Shown here one piece after another: positions 19,899 through 28,047 of a stretch of 64,000 nucleotides of DNA (its first letter is position 1; the number at the start of each line of letters is the position of its first letter). The stretch lies in the NCBI GenBank assembly GCA_029259775.1, contig JAJDEN010000039.1:23529-87528 (forward strand). Direction: 5' to 3'. A model generated the notes under the pieces. The model was not told the DNA's origin. It made no database searches and worked only from the letters and a program-made list of their open reading frames with translations. This DNA is from Planctomycetota bacterium. GTDB lineage: Bacteria; Planctomycetota; PLA2; JAEUHO01. The position numbers and the translations under genes were made by a program.

Positions 19899-20369
19899 CT
19901 AGTTGGCCGGCGGGCAGTCGGGGGTTTCTTCGACCGTACGCCAGCCGACCAGGACCTTCTTCGGGCAGTGGCCCACGACGATCCGCTCGGTCTTGTAGCC
20001 GATGCACGCGGGCACGCGCCTCGTGCCGACCTGCACCTGCTGCTCCTTGTCCCAGAGCTTCACGACCTTGTCGCAACCCGTGCAGCTGTCAGGCAGCGTG
20101 ATCGTGACGGGCACCTTGCGCGTCTGGTAGACGTCGACCGTCTTCTCGCCCCAAACCGCCGTCTTGCGATTCTCGTAGATGGGCTCGTTGATCGTCTTGT
20201 AGATCGGCACGCGGTGGCCGGGGATCGTGATGCTGTCGACAGGCGGGCAGTCATTGTCCGAGGGCGCGCACGACGCGAGCAGGGCGCCAGGTCCGGGCAG
20301 CGAGGGCCCGGACGAACAGCCGACGAGAGACGCGGCGGCAACGACAGCCAAGATGATCGAGATACGCAC
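19899..20369 (-). CDS. Cys-rich lipoprotein with repeated beta-strand pattern
   Basis: A 156-residue protein from GTG 20369, which has GGAGG seven bases upstream. The signal peptide ends in A-S-L-V-G-C-S-S, a lipobox. The mature part has alternating Tyr/Val/Thr strands (V-P-I-Y-K-T-I-N-E-P-I-Y-E-N-R-K-T, V-P-V-T-I-T-L-P) with spaced cysteines. It ends T-P-D-C-P-P-A-N. The pattern recalls YTV-type wall proteins of planctomycetes, but this is a visual likeness only. The lipoprotein at 58392-59099 has a similar build. It is the last gene of the minus-strand group starting at 27.0 kb. Confidence 0.7.
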   Translation of the reverse strand: MRISIILAVVAAASLVGCSSGPSLPGPGALLASCAPSDNDCPPVDSITIPGHRVPIYKTINEPIYENRKTAVWGEKTVDVYQTRKVPVTITLPDSCTGCDKVVKLWDKEQQVQVGTRRVPACIGYKTERIVVGHCPKKVLVGWRTVEETPDCPPAN

Positions 20370-20410
20370 GGAGCGCCTCCTCCCGGCCGCACCGCGGCCA
20401 TACCCATGGA

Positions 20411-21157
20411 CTACGAGTCTACCCGCCGTATTCCCGCGGAGGGGTCTCCCGACCGCCGGAGGTACACAGGTAGCGCCACCAGCAGGAGCCCGAGGCTGCC
20501 GACCCAGAAGGCCGGCCGGAAGTTGTGCAGGACCGCCTCGCCGACCGCTCCCAGCTCGCGCCCGGGCAGCCAGATCCGCAGCATCGTGGCCGGCAGGGTC
20601 AGGGCGTGGACGAACCCGAGCAGCGCCTGGGCCCCGAGCGTGGCCTCCAGCGCCCCGAGGTGGCGATCCTGGCGCCGGCGGTAGAGCAGGACCGCCACGA
20701 CCAGGAACCAGGCGCAGGCGCCCTCGATGCGCCCGAAGAGGCCAGGCAGGAAGGACAGGTACTCCTCGCGCAGGTAGGCCGCCTCGAAGGCAATCAGCCC
20801 GCCGGTCAGCAGCAGCAGCAGGCCGCCTACGAGGCGGCGACGCCGGTCGCGGCGTGCCAGGCCGGCGCCGGCCGTCGTCAGCAGCGCGAGCACCCAGAGC
20901 GGCGCGAGGTACCAGGGGTACCAGCGGCGGGCCTCCCACAGCGGCTCGACATGCTCCGGTCCCCGGACGGACTCCACGACGGCCGTGCCAAGTTCCTGTG
21001 CGGGGACCTCACTGTTGCCGCGGAGGAGCGAGGCCATGAACGTCTGCGTCGGCGCGTCGTCCTGGGTGGGAAACACCTCGAGCCGGAGCGTCGGCCAGAA
21101 CGCGCTCCCGACCACCAGCACGATGCCCACCCACTGCATGGTCCGCACGCCGCGCAT
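20411..21157 (-). CDS. Polytopic membrane protein of the Mla-like operon
   Basis: A 248-residue protein with about five hydrophobic segments (near residues 8-24, 82-98, 110-128, 136-158 and 218-236). It also has a hydrophilic stretch of about 60 residues between the first and second. No catalytic motif is visible and I do not recognise the family. It starts seven bases after the ABC fusion gene on the same strand, so a role with that lipid transporter is a reasonable guess only. Confidence 0.65.
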   Translation of the reverse strand: MRGVRTMQWVGIVLVVGSAFWPTLRLEVFPTQDDAPTQTFMASLLRGNSEVPAQELGTAVVESVRGPEHVEPLWEARRWYPWYLAPLWVLALLTTAGAGLARRDRRRRLVGGLLLLLTGGLIAFEAAYLREEYLSFLPGLFGRIEGACAWFLVVAVLLYRRRQDRHLGALEATLGAQALLGFVHALTLPATMLRIWLPGRELGAVGEAVLHNFRPAFWVGSLGLLLVALPVYLRRSGDPSAGIRRVDS

Positions 21158-21164
21158 GACGTCG

Positions 21165-22709
21165 CTAGAACTCCAGGAACGCGAACACCGCGTGCACGGC
21201 CAGGACGAGCAGCAGCGCGCGCAGGAGCGTGCGATGGATGCCCTTCACGACCTGTTCCGGCGAGCGCTTGGGCTGCATGCCGACACGGAACGCCACCGCG
21301 GCAACACCGACGGCGCTGACGGCGGTCTTGGCGAGCACCCACAGCCACACATCACCATCAAGTTCCTTGATGAAGGCTCCATGGAAGTAGCGGACGGAGT
21401 AGCCCGGGTGGAAGGCCAAGAACACGCCGAGGGACGTCACGTAGGTGAGCAAGCAAGCAATGGCCGTGCCCAGCCACGCGGCCACCAACTGACCGGCGGC
21501 GGTGGGAAGCAGCAGGTGGCGGCGGCGCGGGATGCGCAACAGGTCGAGCGAGTCCACCTGCCGCGTGAGGCTCATGTGCCCGAGATGGGCGGCCGCTGCG
21601 GCGCCGAGCTTGGCGGCAAGCAACACGCAGACCATCAAGGGAACGCCAATCCGGATGTAGATCAGGCCGAGCCCCGTGATGAGGTCGTCCTGGACGATCG
21701 GCTCGGTCCATTCCCGCTTGGGCAAGCGCTCGAAAATGAAATACGTACCGGTCAGGGCAACCAGCATCGCGCTGATGCCGACGAACAGCATCACACCAGG
21801 TGCGACGTCCCGCTTGAGCGCCTGACGGACCCGTGGACCATCCAGCGGGTGCGCCATCCGAAGGAACGCGGACGGCGTCGTGAGCAGCGCGAGCCAGTCG
21901 AGCAAGACCTCGGTCGTCGCCGTAGCAAGGCCCTGCCAGCCCTGCATGAAGCGACGGACGAGCGACGGCGGCCGTCCCAGCGCCTCGAGCTCGGGCGGAC
22001 TGCCGGCGGCCAACGCATCGTGCAGGACCTGGAAGGACGCGGCCGTCGGCTCCATCACACGGATGCGTCGCTGGACAGGGTCGAGAAAGAGCACGACGTC
22101 GGCCACGCCCTCGAAGGTTGCGTAGTCGTGGGTGATGATGATCGTGAGGCGCTGGTGCGAGCGCTGGATCGCGTCGACGACCTGCGCCGCGTTGACAGGA
22201 TCGAGACCCGTCGTGGGCTCGTCGTAGACGAGCACCCCGGCACCGCGCAGCAGCGTGCGAGCCAACGAGACACGCACGCCCTCGCCGCCCGAGCAGAGTG
22301 TGACAGGGCGGTGCAGCGCTTCGAGGTTCAGCGTGGCGGCGACGCGACTGCGTTCGGCGGCGTCGTAGCTGCCAAAGCGGAGGTTCTGCTCGATCGTCAG
22401 ATCGTCGAACAGACCCGAACGCTGCAGTTGGAAGACGGCACCGATCTTCCCGTCCCGGGCCTCGGGCCCGCGCCCCAGCAGCGACCTGCCCTCGAGCGCG
22501 ATGTGGCCGCTGATCTCGAGCCCCGGCGTCTGCGGACCGGCGAAGCCGAGCAGCATGTCGGCGAAGAGCGACTTCCCGGAGCCGGAGGGACCGACGAGCA
22601 GTACGCGCTGCCCCTCGTTCAGGGTGAAGCTGCTCGGTGCGATCAGGCGCCGGCCGCCGGCCGTTACCGCCAGATCGTTCACGGTCAATACGGGCGCGCC
22701 GACGCTCAT
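21165..22709 (-). CDS. Fused ABC ATPase and MlaE-type permease
   Basis: A 514-residue fusion. The N-terminal ABC ATPase (about residues 1-240) has Walker A G-P-S-G-S-G-K-S (40-47), signature C-S-G-G-E (139-143), Walker B V-L-V-Y-D-E-P (159-165) and the H-loop His at about 194. The C-terminal half (from about 265) is an MlaE-like permease with five or six helices. Its conserved end is F-R-V-G-M-Q-P-K-R-S-P-E-Q-V-V-K-G. In the usual Mla system, which moves phospholipids between membranes, MlaF and MlaE are separate proteins. Its start overlaps the stop of the MCE-like gene by four bases. Confidence 0.85.
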   Translation of the reverse strand: MSVGAPVLTVNDLAVTAGGRRLIAPSSFTLNEGQRVLLVGPSGSGKSLFADMLLGFAGPQTPGLEISGHIALEGRSLLGRGPEARDGKIGAVFQLQRSGLFDDLTIEQNLRFGSYDAAERSRVAATLNLEALHRPVTLCSGGEGVRVSLARTLLRGAGVLVYDEPTTGLDPVNAAQVVDAIQRSHQRLTIIITHDYATFEGVADVVLFLDPVQRRIRVMEPTAASFQVLHDALAAGSPPELEALGRPPSLVRRFMQGWQGLATATTEVLLDWLALLTTPSAFLRMAHPLDGPRVRQALKRDVAPGVMLFVGISAMLVALTGTYFIFERLPKREWTEPIVQDDLITGLGLIYIRIGVPLMVCVLLAAKLGAAAAAHLGHMSLTRQVDSLDLLRIPRRRHLLLPTAAGQLVAAWLGTAIACLLTYVTSLGVFLAFHPGYSVRYFHGAFIKELDGDVWLWVLAKTAVSAVGVAAVAFRVGMQPKRSPEQVVKGIHRTLLRALLLVLAVHAVFAFLEF

Positions 22710-23761
22710 CGGGCGGGCGGCGTCCGTTCGAGCAGGAGCAAGGCGGTCTTCTTGTTGAGCAGCTGCGTGCGCAGCAGCGCCGCGAAGCGGACACGGAAGC
22801 CGCCCTGGGGCGCACGGATGAACTCGTCGGCGGCCTTCTTCAGGAGGTACTCGCCTTCCTTCTCGAGGACGTCGCGGCGCGCCTCGAAGATGGGCACCGC
22901 CAGTTCATCGCGAGCGGCCTTGAACAGCTCGCCCGTCGCCCAAGCACGGATCTTGGGCATCTCGCCGGCGAACGCCTCCCCTACGGCTTTGAGCACGCGC
23001 GCCTCGTTCTCCTCCCACCAGCGCTTGGCCGCGTCCTTCGCGACCGGCAGGATCTTGCGCGACAGACCCTTCGAGTCGCCGCTGACGACCTTCACGAGCA
23101 GCCCGAGGCGGTCGAGCAGATCGAATTTCTTGCGCACGGCGCGCGTGACGTACTTCGCCAGATCATCGAGAAGCGGATCGAGCTTCTCCATCACGCTCTT
23201 GGAGAGCGACGACATGACTTCGCGCGCCTCGGTGTCCTTCGTCGGGTCGATGCGCTCGAGGAAGCCCGGCAGGCGCTCCTTCAGGTCGGGCAACAGGACG
23301 TCGTTCCAGAGACCTTCCATGCGCTCGCCGACCTGGGCCCCGAAGCGCTTGGCGGCGTCGGCGGTGACGGCCATGCGCAGGGCGTTGCTCAGCTTGCGGC
23401 TGGGCGGGTAGGCCGTGAGGGTCCACGGGCCGGTGGCCTCCTCCAGCGGCTCGAAGCGGAGTTGCACCCACGCGCCGCGACCCCCCTCGCCCATGTCGAG
23501 TACGTGCGCGATCGGTCGCTGCTCGTCCGCACGATCGAGGAAGAACACGGGCAGCCCCGGCTTGATGCCGTGGAGCGAAGCGACGTTGAGAAGGATGTCG
23601 TCCTCGCGGTCGGTCTCGAAGGCGCTGAGCATGGCAGCGCCCACGCGCGACGCGGGGGTGGCGACCTCCGGTCGGGTGGCTCCGTAGACGCCGCCCGCGA
23701 CGAGCGTGAACAGGATCACGTTGCCGAGGAGAAGCTTGGTACTGGCGCCGAGGGCGGACAT
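22706..23761 (-). CDS. MCE/MlaD-like membrane-anchored protein (probable)
   Basis: A 351-residue protein from ATG 23761, with GGGAG just upstream. One N-terminal helix (about residues 8-28) anchors it outside the cytoplasm. Residues 55-130 contain L-H-G-I-K-P-G-L-P-V-F-F-L-D followed by strands and a Leu-rich end. This resembles the MCE fold that binds lipids in MlaD, but it is diverged and I could not align it. The rest is helical and charged, similar in kind to the long helical tails of MCE proteins. Its position before the ABC-MlaE fusion, with a four-base overlap, supports the call. Confidence 0.6.
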   Translation of the reverse strand: MSALGASTKLLLGNVILFTLVAGGVYGATRPEVATPASRVGAAMLSAFETDREDDILLNVASLHGIKPGLPVFFLDRADEQRPIAHVLDMGEGGRGAWVQLRFEPLEEATGPWTLTAYPPSRKLSNALRMAVTADAAKRFGAQVGERMEGLWNDVLLPDLKERLPGFLERIDPTKDTEAREVMSSLSKSVMEKLDPLLDDLAKYVTRAVRKKFDLLDRLGLLVKVVSGDSKGLSRKILPVAKDAAKRWWEENEARVLKAVGEAFAGEMPKIRAWATGELFKAARDELAVPIFEARRDVLEKEGEYLLKKAADEFIRAPQGGFRVRFAALLRTQLLNKKTALLLLERTPPAR

Positions 23762-23804
23762 GGGCTCCCATCGTAGGCGGGGCGCGTGGGCCTCCACACC
23801 CTGG

Positions 23805-23860
23805 ACTCGAAGGCAGGGACTCGAACGCAGAGACCCAAAGGCAGGGACTCGAAGGCGGCC
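23805..23860. repeat. Four tandem 14-base units
   Basis: The units ACTCGAAGGCAGGG, ACTCGAACGCAGAG, ACCCAAAGGCAGGG and ACTCGAAGGCGGCC follow without gaps. They fill the spacer between the V-ATPase E-subunit gene and the MCE-like gene. A 14-base period cannot keep a reading frame, so this is an intergenic minisatellite. Confidence 0.8.
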
Positions 23861-23882
23861 TCGCCCAGACCCCGACGGAGCA

Positions 23883-24611
23883 CTACGCGTCCGGAGGCGA
23901 GCCGGCTGTCGTCGCTGTCTCGGTCGCCTCCCGGGGAGCCCCTGCGGAGCCCTCTCCGGCGGCGACGCCAGCAGGTGCCGGCGGCACACGCCGCTCGAGC
24001 AGCGCCCGGAGGCTCGTGGCATGGGCCTCGACCAGGGCCTCGGGGCGGGCGTCGTGGAGGGTCTTGCCATCCAGGTCGCGCACGACGAAGCCGACATGCA
24101 CGCGGTGGTCGACGCGGACGTGGAAGTCCTCGGCGCCAGCGGCGAGCAGCGCGGCGTAGATGGCAGAGCGGTCACGCTTGGAGGCAAACACCTCGGCGGG
24201 AGCGTCCATGTGGCCGGCCGCAACCTGCGCCCACGCCTCGAGCGCCTTGCGGTAGCGCCCCTCCTTCCCGGACGCGTCGGCGGACGCGCCGCCGGAGGCT
24301 TCAGGCAGGGCCTTCAGCGCCATGAGCACGCGTCGTGTGAAGCGCTCGAACAGGGCGTCCATCGCGCCGGCTTCGACGGTGGCGATCTCGGCCCGTGCGG
24401 CAAGCGCCTCGGCGGCCTCCGCGGCGTGACCGCGCGTGCGGCCCAACTCGCGTGCAGCGCGGGTCAGTTCGTCGACCCGGTCCTGGGCTTCGAGGACGAC
24501 GTCACGCGCCTGGTTGAGGGCTTGATCTTCGACGCGTCGGCAGGCGGCCTTGGCGTCGTCGACGACGATGCGGACGAGCGCGCCGAGCACGTGGGATTCG
24601 GACATGATCAT
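23883..24611 (-). CDS. ntpE: V-type ATPase subunit E-like (peripheral stalk)
   Basis: A 242-residue protein. ATG 24611 has GGAGGG at the right distance; ATG 24605 is an alternative. The first half is a charged coiled coil, as in subunit E. The second half has the globular end: A-E-D-F-H-V-R-V-D-H-R-V-H-V-G-F-V-V-R-D, then L-D-G-K-T-L-H-D-A-R-P-E-A-L and the L-R-A-L-L-E helix. E pairs with G/H to tie V1 to the membrane a/I subunit. It directly follows the I-subunit gene. The Ala/Glu/Thr-rich tail is unusual. Confidence 0.72.
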   Translation of the reverse strand: MIMSESHVLGALVRIVVDDAKAACRRVEDQALNQARDVVLEAQDRVDELTRAARELGRTRGHAAEAAEALAARAEIATVEAGAMDALFERFTRRVLMALKALPEASGGASADASGKEGRYRKALEAWAQVAAGHMDAPAEVFASKRDRSAIYAALLAAGAEDFHVRVDHRVHVGFVVRDLDGKTLHDARPEALVEAHATSLRALLERRVPPAPAGVAAGEGSAGAPREATETATTAGSPPDA

Positions 24612-24612
24612 G

Positions 24613-26583
24613 TCAGTTCCCTCCATCCCGCGCGGACGGCGGCATGTCGCGCACGCGGCGGCGGAACGGCTCGAACGGCATGCTCAGGCGGCGACCGCCC
24701 AAGGAGACGTCGTAGGGCACGCCCATCGCGAGATGGGCCGGGTCCGCAACGACGGCCAGGGCTGCGACGAACAGCACGAGCGTTCCGACCACGAGGTCGA
24801 AGAGGGCCGGATCCGTCCATCCGGCGAGGACGAGCTGGAAGATGAGGAGGGCGCCGCCCGCCACGGCGGTGAGCCGCAGCACGCCCACCAGATCGAGGCA
24901 CAGGTTGACCACGAACCGACGCGGGCCGGTCATCACGAGGATGCCGGCGGCGCCGAGCGGAGCGAGCCACCAGAGCACGTGCAACGGATGGGCGGGCCCG
25001 AGGGCGGCCGCCGCGAGCCCCGCGATCACCGCGTAGTGGTGGGCCGCCTCCCAGGCCGTCCGCGCACGCGCCGTCCGGCCGCGGGCGCGTTCGCGCGCGG
25101 CGATGATCCCGCCCCACAGCGCGGCGAGCAGCGAGGCCCCGCCCAGCACAGCGAGCACACCGGCGAAGGGCGCGGCCCAGGTCGGTAGGTGACCCGCCCA
25201 GCCGGCGACGCCGGGGGCGACGCCCCAGGAGGCGCCGAACCACGCAGCACCCGCCGGGCCGAACGCCCGGCCGGCCATGACGCCCAGCAACAGCGCGGCG
25301 AACCCACCGACCTGCGCCAGCAGGGCCGTGTCGCGCCGGGGGGACCCCACCTTGGCGGCCGCACCGAGCAGCCCACCCGCGAGCAGCAGCAGGAGCCCGC
25401 CGGCGACGTCGGCCCAGACGATGCCCACAGCCAGCGGCGTGACGAGCGCCAGCACGTTGGCCGGCGACACGTCGCCAAAGCGTCGGGGGGCAAGCCCTTG
25501 GAACGCGGCGAAGGGTACGGCCGCGATGCGACGGGGCATGCTCGGCTGATCCTCGGCCTCGGCGAGGGGTCGGACGACGACCGCTTCGCCGTGCGCGGCG
25601 CGCAAGCGCTCGCGCAGGGTCTGTGCGTCCTCGGGGCGGACGAAGACACGCGCGGCGGCCACATGCTCGGTCGAAGCAAGACGGCGGCGCGCGTCCGTAC
25701 GCTGCTCGGCGTCGGCGAGTGAGTCGAGCAGGAAGCGCCCGCGCTCTCCCAGGGCCCCCACCTGCCCTGTGAGCGCCGCGCGCGCCTCGGCCTCGCCACG
25801 CCGGGCGGTGGCGAACTCATCGGCGAGCGCGAGCCTGGCGGCGGCCGGCGAGAGGTCGATCAGATTCGCGGGCATGGCCCCGCCTTCGGCGCCGAGCTGC
25901 AGAGCCGTGTCGTGGGCGCCGTCGGGGAGGGCCACGCCCGTCGTGCGCACGAACACGACGGTCGAGCGCTCGCCGCGGCCCCGGAGCGTGTCGGCGCCGA
26001 GCTTGCGAAGGCGGCGCTGCAAGCGGCGGCCGCGACCCACGCCGCGCGGCAGGCGGAAGACGTGACCCGCGCAGGTCGTCGCGCCTTCGCTCTCGAGCAA
26101 CCCGAGCGCGGCGGCGACGGCGTCGAGGCGCACGACCTCGGACTCGCGGCTGCGCGAGCGCTCGAGGGCGTCCCGTAGTGCGGTGGCGACGCTACGCGCT
26201 TCGTCCTTGAGCGCGAGCAGATCACGCTCACCGACGCCGCCCGGCCCAAGCGTCCAGTCCGGGCGCCGCGTGGTGCCCGTGTGGACGGGCGTGGGCGGCA
26301 GCACGCGCGCGACGCCGCGCAACGCGCGCGCGGCTTCGCTGCGGATCAGCTCCGCGTGCAGCTCCTCGGCCTTGAGGGCTGGACGGCCAATGCCAGGCTC
26401 GCCTTCGAGATCGTGGAGCGCGTCGGCCAGGTGGCAGACGCCTGCGTCCTGCATGGATCCGAGCCACGCGTCGAGATCCGCACGCGGCCCCAGCACTTCG
26501 AGGTGGTGCAGGGATCCGGACTGCGCCGCGGCGGACTTCCGGGCGGCAGACGTCTGGGCGGCAGACTCAAAGGGGGCGACCAT
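24613..26583 (-). CDS. ntpI: V-type ATPase subunit I (a subunit)
   Basis: A 656-residue protein with the two-part build of subunit I. The N-terminal 330 residues are cytoplasmic and largely helical. The C-terminal part has about seven membrane helices. The first contains A-V-G-I-V-W-A-D-V-A-G-G, matching the F-G-M-M-x-G-D-x-G-Y-G site of the family. A late helix has V-L-R-L-T-A-V-A-G-G, which carries the Arg expected to face the rotor ring. It ends P-F-E-P-F-R-R-R. ATG 26583 was chosen; GTG 26592 is possible. No rotor (K) or catalytic (A, B) gene is in the window. Confidence 0.82.
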   Translation of the reverse strand: MVAPFESAAQTSAARKSAAAQSGSLHHLEVLGPRADLDAWLGSMQDAGVCHLADALHDLEGEPGIGRPALKAEELHAELIRSEAARALRGVARVLPPTPVHTGTTRRPDWTLGPGGVGERDLLALKDEARSVATALRDALERSRSRESEVVRLDAVAAALGLLESEGATTCAGHVFRLPRGVGRGRRLQRRLRKLGADTLRGRGERSTVVFVRTTGVALPDGAHDTALQLGAEGGAMPANLIDLSPAAARLALADEFATARRGEAEARAALTGQVGALGERGRFLLDSLADAEQRTDARRRLASTEHVAAARVFVRPEDAQTLRERLRAAHGEAVVVRPLAEAEDQPSMPRRIAAVPFAAFQGLAPRRFGDVSPANVLALVTPLAVGIVWADVAGGLLLLLAGGLLGAAAKVGSPRRDTALLAQVGGFAALLLGVMAGRAFGPAGAAWFGASWGVAPGVAGWAGHLPTWAAPFAGVLAVLGGASLLAALWGGIIAARERARGRTARARTAWEAAHHYAVIAGLAAAALGPAHPLHVLWWLAPLGAAGILVMTGPRRFVVNLCLDLVGVLRLTAVAGGALLIFQLVLAGWTDPALFDLVVGTLVLFVAALAVVADPAHLAMGVPYDVSLGGRRLSMPFEPFRRRVRDMPPSARDGGN

Positions 26584-26584
26584 G

Positions 26585-27001
26585 CTACGCACCGCCCTTC
26601 TCGCGTGGTGCTTCCGAGGCAGCCACGGGCGATGCGATCAGTAGGTTGACGGCGTCGTCCAGCGCGCGCGCCGCTGCCTCCTCGGCGGCGCCGATCCAGG
26701 CTTCGACGGCGATGCGGGCGTCGCTGACCTTGTCCCGCTGGCGCGTCGCGACGTCGCGGAGGGCCTCGTGCTCGCCGTCGATCACGGCCTGCTTCAGCGC
26801 TTCTTCGCCTTCCGCGCGGATGCGTGCGGCGTCGGCGTTGCCTTGCGCGAGCTGGGCTTCGGCGGCGAGGTGACCGGCGGCGGTCTTCTCACGCGCCCAG
26901 GCCTCGACGGCGATGAAGGCGGGTAGGGCAGAGCGGCCCGCGACGACGGGGGGCAGACGGGGTTCGTCCATGTCGGGAGGGTAGTTGGCGCCTCCGACCA
27001 T
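26585..27001 (-). CDS. V-type ATPase subunit G/H-like coiled-coil protein
   Basis: A 138-residue protein from ATG 27001, preceded by GGGGGG. An alternative ATG at 26971 gives 128 residues. After a short N-terminus it is a continuous Ala/Glu/Arg coiled coil, the build of the G/H peripheral-stalk subunit that pairs with E. Sequence alone cannot separate it from other coiled coils. The call rests on its place directly before subunits I and E. Confidence 0.6.
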   Translation of the reverse strand: MVGGANYPPDMDEPRLPPVVAGRSALPAFIAVEAWAREKTAAGHLAAEAQLAQGNADAARIRAEGEEALKQAVIDGEHEALRDVATRQRDKVSDARIAVEAWIGAAEEAAARALDDAVNLLIASPVAASEAPREKGGA

Positions 27002-27021
27002 GTAGAGCCCCCCCGCACGAA

Positions 27022-27045
27022 CACGGACACGGACACGGACCCAGC
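27022..27045. repeat. Hexanucleotide repeat (CACGGA)x4
   Basis: Four perfect copies of CACGGA lie in the 53-base spacer between the selenoprotein gene and the V-ATPase G/H-like gene. It is short and probably formed by slippage. Confidence 0.85.
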
Positions 27046-27054
27046 GGCTAGGCC

Positions 27055-28047
27055 CTATCTGGTCTTGGTCGCCTGCTTCTTCAGCCAGGCCTGCATGGCG
27101 GCGCGGGGCTTGGGCTCCTTGCCGTAGACCGACACGTCGAGTGCCTTGATGAGCTTGGCCACGACGTCCATGCGCTCCGCGATCGGCTCGTCGCCGTCGC
27201 GGGCATCCTCGAACGCCCACTCGACCTGCTCGGCCACGGCCTCGAGGCGGCTCCCGATGAGCCCCTCGAGCGCCTTGTGGGGCTTCTTGACGTGCGCCGC
27301 GATGCCGGCGAGCGCCTCCAGGCTCTTGGTCCAGGCCTCGTCGTCGATGGCCTTGTCGGCCGCACCGAGAGCGTTCTTCACCTGCCCGACGACCGTCTTC
27401 GCGAGCGACGGACCGAGCGTCTTCTGAAGCTTCTTGACGCTCGCTTCCACCTTGCCGGCGACGAACTGCTCGGCCTCCGGGATGCGCACGGGCTCCCCCA
27501 CCGGCGGCACGAGCCACGAGTTGGGGCAAAGCTCGATGAACGGCACCCGCGTCAGGCCCTCCCCCTTCGCCGTGTCGATGTCGACGGCAGCGTCGGTGTG
27601 GTCGCGGCAGGTCATGCCCGGGTACAGCGGGCACATGCGAACCGGCTTGCCGTCGTAGTCCTTGCCATCGACCGGGTCATGGCCCAGCTCGTTGTGGGCG
27701 ATCATGACGATCAGGTTGTCGCGCGCGAACTCGATGAACTTCTTGTTCGTCAGTACCGACCGGTACTGCCGCGTGCAGCGGCCTCAGAAGTCCTTGTGCC
27801 GGCTGACGAACACCGGCACGTTGCGGATGCGCGCCTCGAGCAGCGCGGCCTCGTAGGTCTTCTGGAAGGCGAGATGCGCCTTCTTCTTGGTGGACTGCTT
27901 CGGGGACTTCTTCGGGGACTTCTTCGGGGACTCGACTCCCGACGTGTCGTCACCCGCGCAGGCCTCGCGATCCTCGGTGCCGGCCGCGAAGAGGAAACAG
28001 GCGGCCAGGGCAGCGAGCGAGAGAGCGAGGGTCGCCTGACGGCGCAT
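27055..28047 (-). CDS. Predicted selenoprotein, thioredoxin-like, exported (Sec at residue 88)
   Basis: A 330-residue protein if the TGA at 27784-27786 is read as selenocysteine. The frame stays open on both sides of the TGA, and the protein before and after it matches the neighbouring gene at 28047-29057. The redox site reads H-K-D-F-U-G-R-C-T-R-Q, a UxxC version of the CxxC thioredoxin motif, at the end of a strand (N-V-P-V-F-V-S) as in that fold. A signal peptide spans residues 1-24. Further on come C-P-L-Y-P-G-M-T-C and P-N-S-W-L-V-P-P-V-G, then a helical tail. A SECIS-like hairpin lies 15 bases after the TGA. The ATG overlaps the previous stop by one base (TGATG). The substrate is unknown. 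Confidence 0.85.
27751..27768 (-). promoter_or_regulatory. SECIS-like hairpin for the Sec codon at 27784-27786
   Basis: On the mRNA, CAGUACC and GGUACUG form a perfect 7-bp stem around the loop GGUC. The stem starts 15 bases after the UGA, so the loop begins at base 23. Bacterial SelB-binding elements lie in the coding region just after the UGA with a GGU in the apical loop. The second gene has the same hairpin with one U-A pair changed to C-G, a compensatory change. Confidence 0.85.

Noticed and set aside
23805..23860. tRNA T-arm (GGACTCGAAC-like bases)
   Set aside because: The match comes from a 14-base tandem repeat. No cloverleaf can be drawn around it.
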